From Fasciola hepatica (taxonomy: Eukaryota > Platyhelminthes > Trematoda > Plagiorchiida > Fasciolidae): a stretch of 64,000 nucleotides of DNA. The notes under the pieces were generated by a model. It ran no database searches, was not told the origin of the DNA, and saw only the letters and a list, made by a program, of their open reading frames with translations. Of this stretch, positions 13,346 through 26,300 are shown in pieces; position 1 is the first letter of the stretch; each line of letters opens with the position of its first letter. The position numbers were made by a program, and so were the translations under genes. The stretch spans positions 434,001 to 498,000 of the forward strand of contig CANUEZ040000062.1 in NCBI GenBank assembly GCA_948099385.1. Direction: 5' to 3'.

Positions 13346-13789
13346 ACCGTTAATTTTCCCGTTTGGTAGCCTTTCATTTGCCGCGGTCTCCTTCCCAATA
13401 TATTGTACTTTGTCCTATAATAAATACAATAAATCAAAGAGAAGAATTCTGCCGTCTTTGCAACGACATTTACCTTAGGGTTCAATGTATAGGGGGGTGT
13501 TATTTCGTACGTAGAAGACGAATTTGGGTTTGGCTGGAATCGCTAATCTTTTGTGTCGCTGTCACAGCCGTCAAGCGTCTAAGGTACAATTGACATCAAA
13601 ACCAGTTCTACTACACAGTTCGCAATTGAATCGCTGTGGGCGGGAAGCCCATGAAGATTATCGGTAGTTAATCGCAGTGGTGAAATCTGATGGAAATACT
13701 GTACCAGCAACGCCGAATTTAGCGGATAGACGTGCGCCCGAATCAATGTATTAAGTGGAACGCTGAAGCTCATTATTATGCAGTGGAGC

Positions 13790-13985
13790 GCGCAACATTA
13801 CATGCCTCAAAAAACCACCCCGTGCGTGCCATTTTCATTGAGATGAGCATTGCATGAAGATGACAAACAGTGACCAGTCCATTAAATGGATCTACCCATG
13901 TGGGGCGTGCCGGGTTTTCAGGCGGAGATCGACAAAATTTCATGCTATTAGTGATTGGAGAAATAGTGGCCTCCAAGTTGCAGGA
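13790..13985 (-). repeat. Dispersed repeat R1, copy 1
   Basis: The reverse complement aligns over about 190 bp with 22900-23085 on the plus strand. Shared landmarks are 'atggataga/atgggtaga tcca', 'tatggactg/aatggactggt' and 'atctca(c/a)tgaaaatg'. Conceptual translations share an R-T-W-[IV]-D-P-x-x-G-L core. The family is unrecognised and could be part of an old transposon coding region. Confidence 0.6.
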
Positions 13986-14169
13986 TTACTTGCACCAGAA
14001 GTCAAAGAATGCGGAGAAAATATTCTTCCTTGTCTAATATAACGGGAACAGTCATCAGTGCTTAGGAAAAATTTCACCATTATCTACGCCGTGATAAAAG
14101 AAATCAGCAGAACGAACTTGCTCGCAAGCGGGCACATCAGGAAAGTGAATAACATCAAAAAAACGAATG

Positions 14170-14175
14170 TTTATT
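14170..14175 (-). promoter_or_regulatory. Polyadenylation signal AATAAA of RRP5
   Basis: A canonical AATAAA on the minus strand lies about 95 nt downstream of the predicted TAG stop of the RRP5-like gene. It implies a short 3' UTR of roughly 110-130 nt. A cleavage site cannot be fixed from sequence alone. Confidence 0.7.
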
Positions 14176-14268
14176 ACATTATTCTATCCAAACTGTACAC
14201 GAATCGATAGGGTGCAGACGATAAAACATAATAAGGTTCCTCTTATACGCACTACCTAAATGCAAAAC

Positions 14269-14368
14269 CTAGACGTTTGAGTGTTTCATTAATTCCGACT
14301 GGAACAGATTGTGAATTGCTTCGTATTCATGAGGTTTTACACGTTCTTTTGCTTGTTCTTCGACACAC
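14269..14368 (-). CDS. RRP5 last exon and stop codon
   Basis: Acceptor 'cttcggctttcag'; it takes 1 nt. It encodes CVEEQAKERVKPHEYEAIHN, then LFQSELMKHSNV and TAG at 14269-14271. The end lacks the longer tail seen in some animal homologues. A 3' UTR with AATAAA follows. Confidence 0.82.
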
Positions 14369-17300
14369 CTGAAAGCCGAAGAGAAACGACTGAGCTAAAT
14401 GAGTTGTTGGTTAGGAAGCACAAATGTTAAAGTACGATAGCTACACAGGACCCCGATGCAGAAACGTTATCAGTTAGAATATCCGTCAAGAATATGTCAA
14501 GCATTCATAGATTTGATCTGAATGAAAACAAAGTATTAACCAAATGTGACAGTAACGAAATAAAAGCAAATATGAATGAAAAATACTGCTCTGCATGTTG
14601 ATAACGCACAGGATGGCACTAACAACCGGATCATCATACGGAAAGAACTACAGTAATTTTCTAAATGATCCAAATGTTAAAAATCGTTGACCTCGGCGAA
14701 TTTCGAACCCACGAACGAACGCCACCCACACTTTAATATTGGCGATGTTACTGACAGACAGAGTTAAGATCAATTATTTCGCTGTTTTTCATCAGCGGTA
14801 TTCTGATGGAAAAAGTAGCATTACTTGGGGTAGTTTCACTTCGATACTGAGTCTATCTAGGACACATTTTACACGTAACTCAATAAGATGGATGGGAATG
14901 CTCTCAAACCGTGGTTCGGAGAACTTGTGTACCAGTGATTAAGGTACGTTATTCTAAACCTCGCAATAACATTACTTGTCATTTGATTTCAGATTGGTTT
15001 GCAGAAACGACGGCTAAGATCACTACGTGCATCAAGCTAAACTAACGACTGTGTGGTGGGGAAATACGTTCCTAAACAAGGAGATGGCCCAGTAGCCATT
15101 TTATACAACGCTATAAGGTTACCTGTTTGATTTGTGAATCGTCGTCGAAAGCGGCGTGCGCCGAACGGTCCATTACCTATTGCATCTGATATTCATAGCC
15201 TAACTGACGAAGGGTCAGGCAACACATCAGAGATAGGAGAACAAACACAAACCCATTCATCTTCCGGATAAGTAGTGTGAAATCTGATGACAGATGGTCA
15301 AAAACACGGCAGGGTGTGCACAGCGTGAGGTGAAACTCTAACACGTACCTAGCTTCAGATTTCTTTCCAGCAAGGAAAAGGATTTTGATAAGTTCCTCGT
15401 AAATCAGATGTTGTTTTGGATGCGCGCTCAGCTGTTCTCGAAGCAAACTCAGAGATCGATCCACATCACCGAACTCGAATTCGAGGCGAGCAGCACTATG
15501 CAGAAGAAAAAATGGACCGAAGAAAGTGCTGAAGCTTAATTCTCAGTATCAATTCGTGAGAGATAAAGTAGTGGTACAGAGCAACTAAGGTGTAGGTGGT
15601 TAGAGAAATCCTAGACGGCAACGTCGATATAATTTCTGCCGAACCAAAACAGATAGAGATACGATCAGGTGTTTCGGAATACATCCCACAATAGTATTAA
15701 TCCGTGAAAATAGACAGTGCAATAGTGATAGAATGGTGTGGATTCTAAACTCATTCGAGAAATTCATAGCGCATTCCAGTTGGTAAATGCAGACTCAACA
15801 AGCATCACTGTGACATCAGGAACCGTCAAACATTCAAATGGGCCGTAAAAGGAATTGTGAATGTAAACGGAGAAAAAACCAATCCGGTACCTAAAGCTGT
15901 CGACTGTTTACCTTGTGAGTAGACGTGGTAATTGCGTCGAACGCACGATACCCACAGCGTTTCGCTGGGCTTCTCGAGCAGCAGCAACGCGGCCAGCACG
16001 GAATCGCACTTTGATGAGTGACAACCAACGATCCACATCCAGTGGACAGGATTTAATCAGGCGTCGAGCAAGGTCTTCAGCACGCTGAAACATGACATAA
16101 CCGTACGCAGAAATATTTCATTAAAAGTGCAGTGCCCAAATACCATTCAATTATGATACGTACAAAAACGTCACCCAAAATGGAGTTGGTCAATGAATAA
16201 GGTTTGTGTTGAGCTTCAGATCCAGAAAATTGACGATTCTAGGGTTAGGTGTTGTTTACCAAATTACAAGAATATCATTAGTTTCAGGAATGAACACGAT
16301 AGGATTGCGCCGTCTCAAATCATGCCGTATTAGTTTCGCGTGCGGTCACGAACAGAGACAGAAGAATTTCTAAGCGACGATTTACGTCAACCTGATGGTT
16401 TGGATCTGTGACCAATAAAACTAGCATGTCCTAGCATTCCACAACACCACCAGTTTGAGTCAGTCATTAGTATGCACTGATGTCAGTGGTAAAATTCATC
16501 CGACTCGTCACAGACGGTGATTCCGTTGTCAAAATCCAAATGAAAACTGCAGAGACCACTGAGTTTAGTTTTTCCGGTGAAAACGGAAAAGCTGATAGTT
16601 CAATTCACATATTGCAGTCGAAATTTGCATTTGAATTATTGTTGTGTATCGTTTATGTGTACATGTATGTTATACCGGCTTGGCACCGGGAGGGATGCCA
16701 ACATCACAAAACAATGATGAACGGAATGAAGTTCATGGGAATCGCCGTCTTGTATGTGCTCATCGTCAATGACAATGATAATAAGATGTGCGGACAGAAC
16801 AACAGTGACTCAAATAATAGCTTTTTGGAAACACGGCAGACAGACTTAAATCATCACTTCACTGTAATGACCTCCCTTTTCCTCTCCTACCTCCACTAGT
16901 CTTCAGGATTCCAGCAAATAAACATAAAATCGAACATACCTCGAATTGACCAATGTCTGCCATGGTTTCGATAGCTCTGCGAGTGAACTCGGCCTGATCC
17001 AAATTGACCAACCGAGAAAGAACTTGAGATACTCGATTCGCCTGATCGTTTAGCTCTAACGCCGGATCGGTGCCCAGGTGATACAGGGTATGTGTTTCTT
17101 TTTGTTGTGTACAGCGCTCAAGTTCCTTTGCTTCCATAATCAGATAAAATAGAAGTAAGCGGGCCTGTTGCATTTCCTGTTCACCGGGCTCTAAATCCGG
17201 CATGCTTCCTATGGCACGTAAACCCCGTTCCGCGATTGTTCGGGCTTCGCTTAGTGCCGTAGGTCCACTATTACCGGCCAATATGTGGGTCATATACGCT

Positions 17301-20300
17301 GTCCAACAGGCTGAGTTGCTCGGAGCATTACGGACCGTCAACTCGAATTCTTCTGTCGTACTAGGCCGCATCAGACCTTTAGGGAGGCACGGTTGAGCTG
17401 TGGTCAACGCAGCAAGTACCGCTTTCCGCTGTTCGGTCTCATGAAGACGGTATTCAGCAGTTGCCGCATCAACTACGGGTAAAAACAGGATGGGGTTGAG
17501 AATTAGACTCCAGGGTATTAAACCTTCCGAAGTTGTCTTATTTATAGACTGTCTAGAAGCGTTTCATGGAAGCAACAATATCGGTTCACGGGGTACTTTT
17601 TATAACATATGAGCGTGAGGTACCACAAAAGGGATTAACCGCGTGATGCAATGAACCTACTGTACAACAACAGTGGAGAAACGATTCAGTTAAAAGGGCA
17701 TTCTAAACTTTGCGCTCACGAAGAAAACGGATAGGATGTTTGTTGCCTTCATGGAACAAAACGGTATCACGGTCACTCAACGAGGAGAGAACACATACTG
17801 AACACACGATTGCACAACTAGACCCGCCTAGAACCGAAACAGTATAACTAAAGTAAAGAGCACAGGAGATAAAAACGAAAACTTTCACTAAGACAAGAGA
17901 GGACTGATAAGTGTGTGTAAATGTACATTCGAGACGGTACAAGACACAAGCCAACCAACCAAGAGCGCTGAGCTCGAATATTTAAACAATTATATGAGGG
18001 CGGACCTACACTGAACAACGATGTCTAGGAGAATAGCGATGAAAAGCTTACTTGATGTGTCAATCAAACTGATGCCCCTGCAGCTGACGCAAATGGTTTG
18101 GTCGTCATTTTTGAATAAGCAGATGGATGGGTCTCACACAACCTTTAGGGAGGAATTCAGCCACACAAATCAGGCGGAATAGCAATCAGGGAATCTCGCA
18201 GAGTTGGCAGATATGCCTTCATCATCTCAGATGAGATGTCGTCGTCACCAACGGCTTTTAGTGTCTTGATGGTGCAATCTCCTTCCGTTTGTCTGTGTGG
18301 ATAGTGGCCAAATTCATAAGGAATGGGGTTAACTGGCGACAGTGCTACGCAGTCGGGTTGGAAATAGGGGTGGTTGAGTAGCTTACTCGTGTTCCACCCA
18401 TTTTTGTTCATTCTTCGGTATAAAAAAGTCACTGTCATCCTATAGCAAGGAAAGTGAGGGTTGAGTTTATAGTAAAGTAGGGCGTATGAAACGGAAGTTT
18501 CCCAAAATCTCCAAGGACGACTACGGTCTCCATCATATCTGCAATTTGATACCAACACCGTTTACGTTCATCGTTCGTTTTGCGGCAAAAGTTGCTGATT
18601 GTCAGCGTCCGAGAATTCACACAGCGATTAGAGTTCCTTTCAAAATCCACCCTTTCGGATGCCGGGATTTCTTGGATTGTTATTCAAAGGTGGACCACGT
18701 GATGGATACCCCGAGTGTTGACCATCGGGCATCTATACAACCGTCGAAAAGGACCATTGCCAGTTTGGAGCCGACAGTGTTTGGCAATGTTTGGGCTCCA
18801 TCGGTAAACATAAATAAATTAATTAGACCGCAGACGTGAGACTTCTGTTATGCTGAGAGATGGTTCTTGAAGCGCACACGTATTGACGTGGACCGTGTCG
18901 TTGGTGTTTTCAGTTTCACCGTTGGGATAGGTCTGACAATTTTCAACTGATGAGACCCAGAGGAATTTGACCAAATAATAGTCAGTTTGGTGCGCTGTTC
19001 TAAAGTCGGTTGAGCACCAAGCAACCGGTGTTTTTTGATGTGGGAAGCAGGTATTAGGTAAGACGTCACTAGACGACAGCCATTTCCGAATCCCTCGCCA
19101 AGGCTGTTTTTCAAATGTGTTGTGTACGCCCGTCGAAAAGGTCAACGCCGGAATTCCTATCTCCTGGAATCGGCAAGATGTGGCACCTGATGGTTCGACT
19201 GAGTGACGTCGGGAAACTTTTAAAGAATCATCTTGTGGTTCCTGAAATGGACTCCTTGTCCGTGCACACTCCTAGTGAGACTGCGGTACGAAAACACACA
19301 TACAATACCACCTATATCAAGATCTCGAAATCACCATCAAGCTCTGTGTCTAAAGTAGAGGCGTAAACTTCAATCAGGTATATTTCATTGCTTCTTGCTT
19401 CCCCTTTTATACGTCATACAGGAAGGGGGTTAAGTCAAGGCTATTATGTGGGGCACCACGCAATGACGATATCAGGCGAAACTAACTCTCGGCAGATCAA
19501 GTCACAGGTACGTCCCAGACGGCCGCATGACTAATACCAACCATACACATAATATTGAGCATTGAATAAAACGCATGGTTTCCTGGTGGGGAGCTCAGTT
19601 TCAAAGAAGTACAGTATATAGCTACTTAATCCATCGTCCAACGTTTACTCTACTTAAAAAAGGAAAGGTGACATCCATGTGGCGTCCAGAATAAGCAGAA
19701 GCTACCCTACGACTATAATGTCTCACCTTGTGGGAGCTTATCTGCATTGTCAATCGTTTGGTCATCCACGTTAATCTGTCGCACTGGTTCTGTCGTATCG
19801 CTGCAATCGTACTCAACGGGGAGCATAAAATCAGCATAGCGTTCTACAATCTCTGGGTCGAATAGTTCTGATGATTCAGAACGCCGCCGCTTTACCGCAG
19901 TCGAGACAGCGTCATCCTCAGATTGAACTGCGTCCACAACCGCCGCTAGACGTGATTTCTTACCCCCTGGTGATAATTCGGCAGTTACTTGACCAGATGC
20001 ATCTCGCTTAACTCCAGGCGGAGTCATTTCAACGAACTTCAGACTACTGAGTGATTGTTTTATACGCTCCATGCGCTTTCGGGTTTGATCCGTTTTGATC
20101 GCTATATGTTCTATTAACGCCGTTGTGACAGATTGTGATTCGCCTTCATCTAACCCTGAGAGTTCACCCTCAAGGACCAGCTCCCCGATCAGCTGGTTTT
20201 CAAATATCCTGAAGGTAAGATGAATGGTGACAAGTGCAATTGAAAGCAGATATTACAGAATCACAAAGCACTTTAATTCATGTGTCAAGGAAAGCAACCA

Positions 20301-23300
20301 GAAAAGCGGCACGACGAAAAAAACTGGTTTACCATTTACGGCAGGATGCATGGCCCCAGTGGAAGCGACAACAATGGTGCCTGAGGTGTTCTGAAGACTG
20401 AAGGTATCCGGCTCCAGTGGTTCACCTCAATGGCTCCCAACACCGAACAAACCTAGCTTCATAGATAGAGAACAGCAGTTTACCCGCGAATAACATCCCA
20501 AGCAGTTAATACAGTGGTAGATACTATATGCCACTGCAATTTTACCGGGTGACCAATGTGAAATACTAAATCCCCGGTGTAGCCGTCTAGCCAAGGCGGT
20601 AAAAAACATGCGGACTCGGAGCATCAGTGGCGACCATAAGTGAATCCACATACCCACTGAAGCCGGAAACTTGACAAGCCATTTTTTTAATACACACAAA
20701 GCGAATTACATTAACGTGCCAATATCTTGTCAGAACGAAACACATCAAGAACAGTGGGTGTTTGCATTTTATCCGTTTTGTATATAACATCAATACACGA
20801 TCACTGAAATAAAGAAGTTGAATACTGAAACTTACTTCAATGGTCGAACAAGCAGATGATCACCAACACGAAATCCAATCTGTGCCTTACGCAATCGCGC
20901 ACAGAGTGCTGGCCCGATTGGGATCATCATGTCATCCATGTGTGTGATTCTGAAATAACGGAGACCAAATTGGGGCAAGGATCACTCTACTGGTGTAGCT
21001 GAGCAAAAAATGCAACCGAGAGAGTATCACCGAATGTTGCGTTTTCTAGTCTCCAATTGAAAGTCTCTGACAAACTAATATCCCCAGGGGTGCTGAAATT
21101 TTAATTGGATCGTGAGGGTAATGTATCTTCATCATTAAATCATTTTGCCAAAAAATAAGCACACACCGTTAGCTGAACATTGTGCAAAAACACATTTAGC
21201 TCCATAATTCGGACAGGGAATCGCTTATCTGTTTTGGTTGATAACTCGCAACGAAATCGAACAGGCGAAAATAACAGATGTGATTACAATAGGCACACAT
21301 AATGAATCTAAACTGGTTTGATCAGAATTATACTGTGATGCAGCAATGAATCAAGTCCCGGTATACTTTCTTAGACGTTTTCCAGGGAAAATGGTCGATC
21401 ATTTGGTGCATCAAAACTGAGCCTGTTATTTGGTCGGTTGAGATCAACTTCACATGGCTGCATACCTGTTTAAAACACACGTGCCCTGTTCTGTCCCTGT
21501 CAGCGAACTTCTACGACGAACTATAATCAAACGAAAGACTTACGAGACCAACAATCCATGGGGAGACCGAGTTTTAACAAACGCATCGGTCACCCGTCCG
21601 AATTCCGGTTCTCTGTCCTTCCAGAACTTGATTCCTCCGTTCCTAATTTTCAAAGACAAACAATGGACAATAGAATGAGCACGGTAAATTAGGTTCTCAA
21701 TTGATTCGTCAAAATGTCATTAAAGGCCTCCGGCAAATGTAAACATCGATAAAGTGAGAAAATCACACCAATTGTGATGTGCGTAAAGTGATACATAGGA
21801 CTGGAAATCGAGTAGTGAATATCGTTAATTGCACAGTAAATTATGAAATGAATATTAAAAATAAAAAAATGTTACTCATGATAATAATAACAAACCATAT
21901 TTGGCTGAATGAATTAGGCGGACCACTGAATGTTCCAACAGTTCATATTTATTGTGATATTATGCATGTGATGGCTGCACTATGCTCTTATGAGATTGGG
22001 AACAAAAAATTTTTATGATCGTCATGAGAAGGGTTTTTTTGTTTTTCGAACTTACAATACGGCAGGATTTGTGCACACATAGTAGAGGGGTGAACTGGGT
22101 TGTCCTGTGCATTGTGAATCACCGTGCTCGACCTTGTCTACAACGCGACAAGTGATCAATCGGTTTTTGGCCAAATTTGTACCCAGCGTTTTGCCCCGGT
22201 GTATAATGACATGAGCTGCGCTGGACGATTCCAGATCAATCGGTTGAGGATATTTGGCATAAACCATAGCAGTTACATGCAAACGACCAACGGTGTCACC
22301 AGGAAGGCGCAACGTCCAGTGGTCACGACTCACGCGAAGCAGCCGACCACAAACCACATCATCAACATCAACGTCAGTTTTTTCTAATAAATTTTAAACG
22401 GAGAAAAACAGTATTATCAATCCAGGTGTCAGACGTTCCAGTGTCAGACGTTCTTCACCAAGCCATCGGGTACAAATTGTTGCCTGGTAAGGAACAAACA
22501 ACAACGAAGTCCTGAACCCGATTGCCACGTCCCTATTGTATATTACACTTTGAGATGCAGTCTACCATCAAGAGATGAACTGCACATCATCGAATACAAC
22601 ACGCTTGACGAAAGGTTAAGTGGAACGGAAAGGGTCATCAATACTGTTCCCGCGTCACCGAATGGTCTGCCGTTATTTAAGATACTGATACTATGACAGC
22701 TCGTGGGAGGAAAACAGTTTGACGTAAATTTTAGCTTAAACAACCATGCGGTGATTCTGACTGGTCAGCCCTAGCAATGCGGAAAAAATTAACAGTAGAC
22801 AGTATGTAAATAGGAAAGTCGGAACTGAGATAGAACGGAGCGGATAGATAAAACAACAGTTTCAATGCAAGAAATTTACTGGTCGCAGAATGCTGCTATA
22901 TCTTCAAATTTCTCAAGTCACTGATGAAGCGAAATCTTGTAGATTGCAGCCGGGCAGATCAGCACGCACTACATGGATAGATCCACGTTATGGACTGACT
23001 ACCGTTTTTCATTTCCCAAGCAATACTCATCTCACTGAAAATGACACGCTGGGGAGGTTTATTCGGGAGCCAAATTGTAATCAACATAGCAGAACAGAAT
23101 AAAAAGCACGTGGGAACATATGTAAAACCTAGGCGCACCAACTACAGTGAAATTTTTCAATGCCCGACCAATCAGCGCGGAACACGTTCAGCCTTCCCTA
23201 ATGTTGACTGGGTGCATATCGTTCATTGTTTCAACGAGAAAAGCAAACAATAGGATGTACACGTTGCACTTGAGACTTGCAGCGGCCGGGTACAAATGTG

Positions 23301-26300
23301 TACATGTTGCCATGTTAGATTGTCTAGCCCTGCATATGAAACAAGAGAAGGCCCACGGGGTAAAACAGATGGGCAGCACAGCTGGGCGAGGGCAGGTGGT
23401 CGAGATGGTAGGAAACACAAAATGGGCGGCCGAGAAAAATAAGGATGGACGGGGGAAATCCGGTAATATACGTGGAGATGAAAATTGCATTTGACTTGTC
23501 AACAAAAATCGTAATATGTTTCACCACGCATCAAGGACAAAAAAGGTGATGCATCTGACATATTTTGGTAAGCAAAACCCTTCCCACGAACTCAGTCATG
23601 ACGATGAAGCAAAACAAAACAACATTTAGTGTGTAATTAAATTTGGAACATCCAGAATAGGGATCCCAGTAAGGTCATTCATTGTCTCTCAAATGTAGCA
23701 AGAAGACACTGAAATGCAGTTGGAAGACGATAACAATTTGTAACAGTACCGTCTGCTCGCTACTGTGCACTTGTTATTTTCTTCATGATTACTGTGAAAA
23801 CCCGATTCATTTAAGTCGCGTGTGAGCAACCGAGGTGTGCAAAATGGAGTAGCATATAGAGTAAAAAGGAGGCATTGTCTTTCTCACGGATAAATGAACA
23901 CGAAAACAAATACATGGCTCTTAAAGTCTAATGGAAAGGATTTTGGTGTCGAACGAATCCTTTGGTCATGGACAATAGGCGGCGACATGTAGAAGGCGTT
24001 GTTTGTTCATTTGCTAAATACGTAAATAAATCTTTGCTTCAGATTTCCCAAAATAATCACTCTCACGATTATCTGCAGTTTTATTAGTATCATTATCCGA
24101 GTATGCTTAAGAAACTAAACGTCCGAAGAGTATTACTGTAGGCAACTTATTTATCTTAATTCGTACGTGGCTTTGAAAACGATGCCAATAAAAAGCACCA
24201 ACCAAAGTGAGAGCATTAGTGTGCTGGTGTTGAGACGTTCACAACATAAACAGCCAAGTTCAGCGACCAGGAACACTCAAAATTCATCAACCCGGGTTAT
24301 GAACAACGCTAAGACACAAAATCGTTGAGAACAATTTACAACAGACTAAGACTCTTTGCAGTCTTGAACGGAGATACTGCGAAAGGGACCAAATCGGTTC
24401 TTGGAAAGTCATTTACTGTTCATCGCAAATAGTGAGAGCACCCCAGGGATTGAAAGAAAAAAATGTAATCAGCGATATTGAACACGAGCTTATCTTAAGG
24501 CAGGTCACAGAACAGCAGCGTGACAGACAGCGTTGCAAGACAAGACAAGAGAGCACCAGTAAAATGTAGTACCAAAGTGGCACAGTAAAATAACTCATTG
24601 AGCAACAAGTAAATACAAAAGCATATACATACATTTATGTTGCTCTTCACTGTCTGTTCCCGTCAAACCATATCAAACAAAACCGCAACAGATCACGTAA
24701 TACATAGTCAGACAAAAACGCCAGTGTTAGAGTGAGGCCCTGACGACCATCCTAAAATGAAAGACCCGAAAAAACATACGCCCCACGAGTTACCACGGTC
24801 AACAGATATGCAGTGGAAATCATCTAACTAGTAATACTAAAGCTCAGTACTGCAATGAGCAGCCCGACAACTGAGTCGCTTCCCACATTAGTGCACCTCA
24901 GTAACTGATCCACTGTTGGCCCAAGTAAACTGTTAGTCCACCAAATTCTTCAGCCTATTCAACGGTATTACAAATGGCTTTTTCGAATTTGAATAAGCTT
25001 CTAGTTCAGCCTGGAGTCGTCTTCTGTGTCTGCCTCTTTGAGGGCAATGCGGCAGAAGACTTTGTTCAAGGCGTACGAACGATACAACAAACTGGCTGTC
25101 GATTCACAGTACAAATTTCCACACAGGACAAGTTGACCTACCGAGGAAAGACACTTCAGGTAAGCGTGAGTGCAAGGTTCCTCGACCGCCAGTGTCCGAA
25201 GATGCCGCTAACAGTACAGTCGCTGTGCGGTCGATTTCAGTCCCGAGCGCAGGTGGATGCATTAGAAATGAACGGACAGCTTTGGAAGTCCGGTCCCAAT
25301 TGATTGCTCGGCAAAAAACAAGATGATTCGAGGATGAAGGAACTTCGAGGAAAATGATCTGCCCCACAATATGATTCAACCGTAAACCATTCAGTTCAGT
25401 ACCCGGAGCAAGAGACCAATGCGGAGCGGAACTTTCAACCAGGGCGAAGCCGTGCTTAGATCGAACGGTATGAGAATCGACAGCGGCTGTGACTGGATCG
25501 TAGATGCTGAGTGTGCAGAAATATAGAATCGGACTGGGATCCTGTTGTTTAAATGGTCTATTGAAAAACGACGAAAAAAGGGGGAAACAAAAGAGATGTT
25601 CGGAGATAACATCTACAAATCAAGAAAAACGTTAATGACGATACAAATAGTTAACTGTAGTCAGAACAGGGCGGTCGTTAGGATGGCGAGTAAAAATGTG
25701 AATTTGTGGAGGTTATCATGGTGTTAGGGAAACGGCAAGACCTCCCCCAAAATTTGTGCTTTTGATTCTGGGAAAAATAATTACACATCTTTTGCTCTTC
25801 TTCCGTTGGCTCGTTTTACCACTTTTGGACTAATACACAAGATCCTATAGGCTCCGGTCAGGGATCCCTGAATAGACAGTGAAGCTCATTGAACTTCGCC
25901 TTTGGTCAAAAAGAAATACAAAACTGAGCAAAAGATTCTTTGTCTTCTGAGTTTCTCTTCGTGTTGAATTATTACTTCTTGGTCAGGATTGACTTGGTTA
26001 CCGATAGATACGGAAAATCACCTACTGGTTTTCGTTAGGATTTTTGGAATTTCGGGATGGTCACAATGATGAACGGAAAATAAAACCAGGAACAAACGGA
26101 ACACAAAGACCTGACAGAGAATACCGTGGTGAAACTGCTACGCCGATAACAGAGCGAGAGGAGTATGAGTCCATCGCGTTGATTAATCGCGGGCCACGGG
26201 AAGAAGGAAAAAAGGATCGATTTGAGCAGAACCCGAAGAAAACAGCAAGATGAACTATATAGAGCTGCAGATCAAAACGTCAATCGGAAGAATCGAGAAC

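Noticed and set aside
16480..16899. 139-codon plus-strand frame
   Set aside because: It lies in an RRP5 intron, has no recognisable domain, no splice partners and no coding-like conservation that I can judge.
24974..25303. 109-codon plus-strand frame with plausible codon use
   Set aside because: It overlaps a minus-strand RRP5 exon that is needed for phase and carries S1-like sequence; its good codon look is most likely an antisense shadow. No family was recognised.
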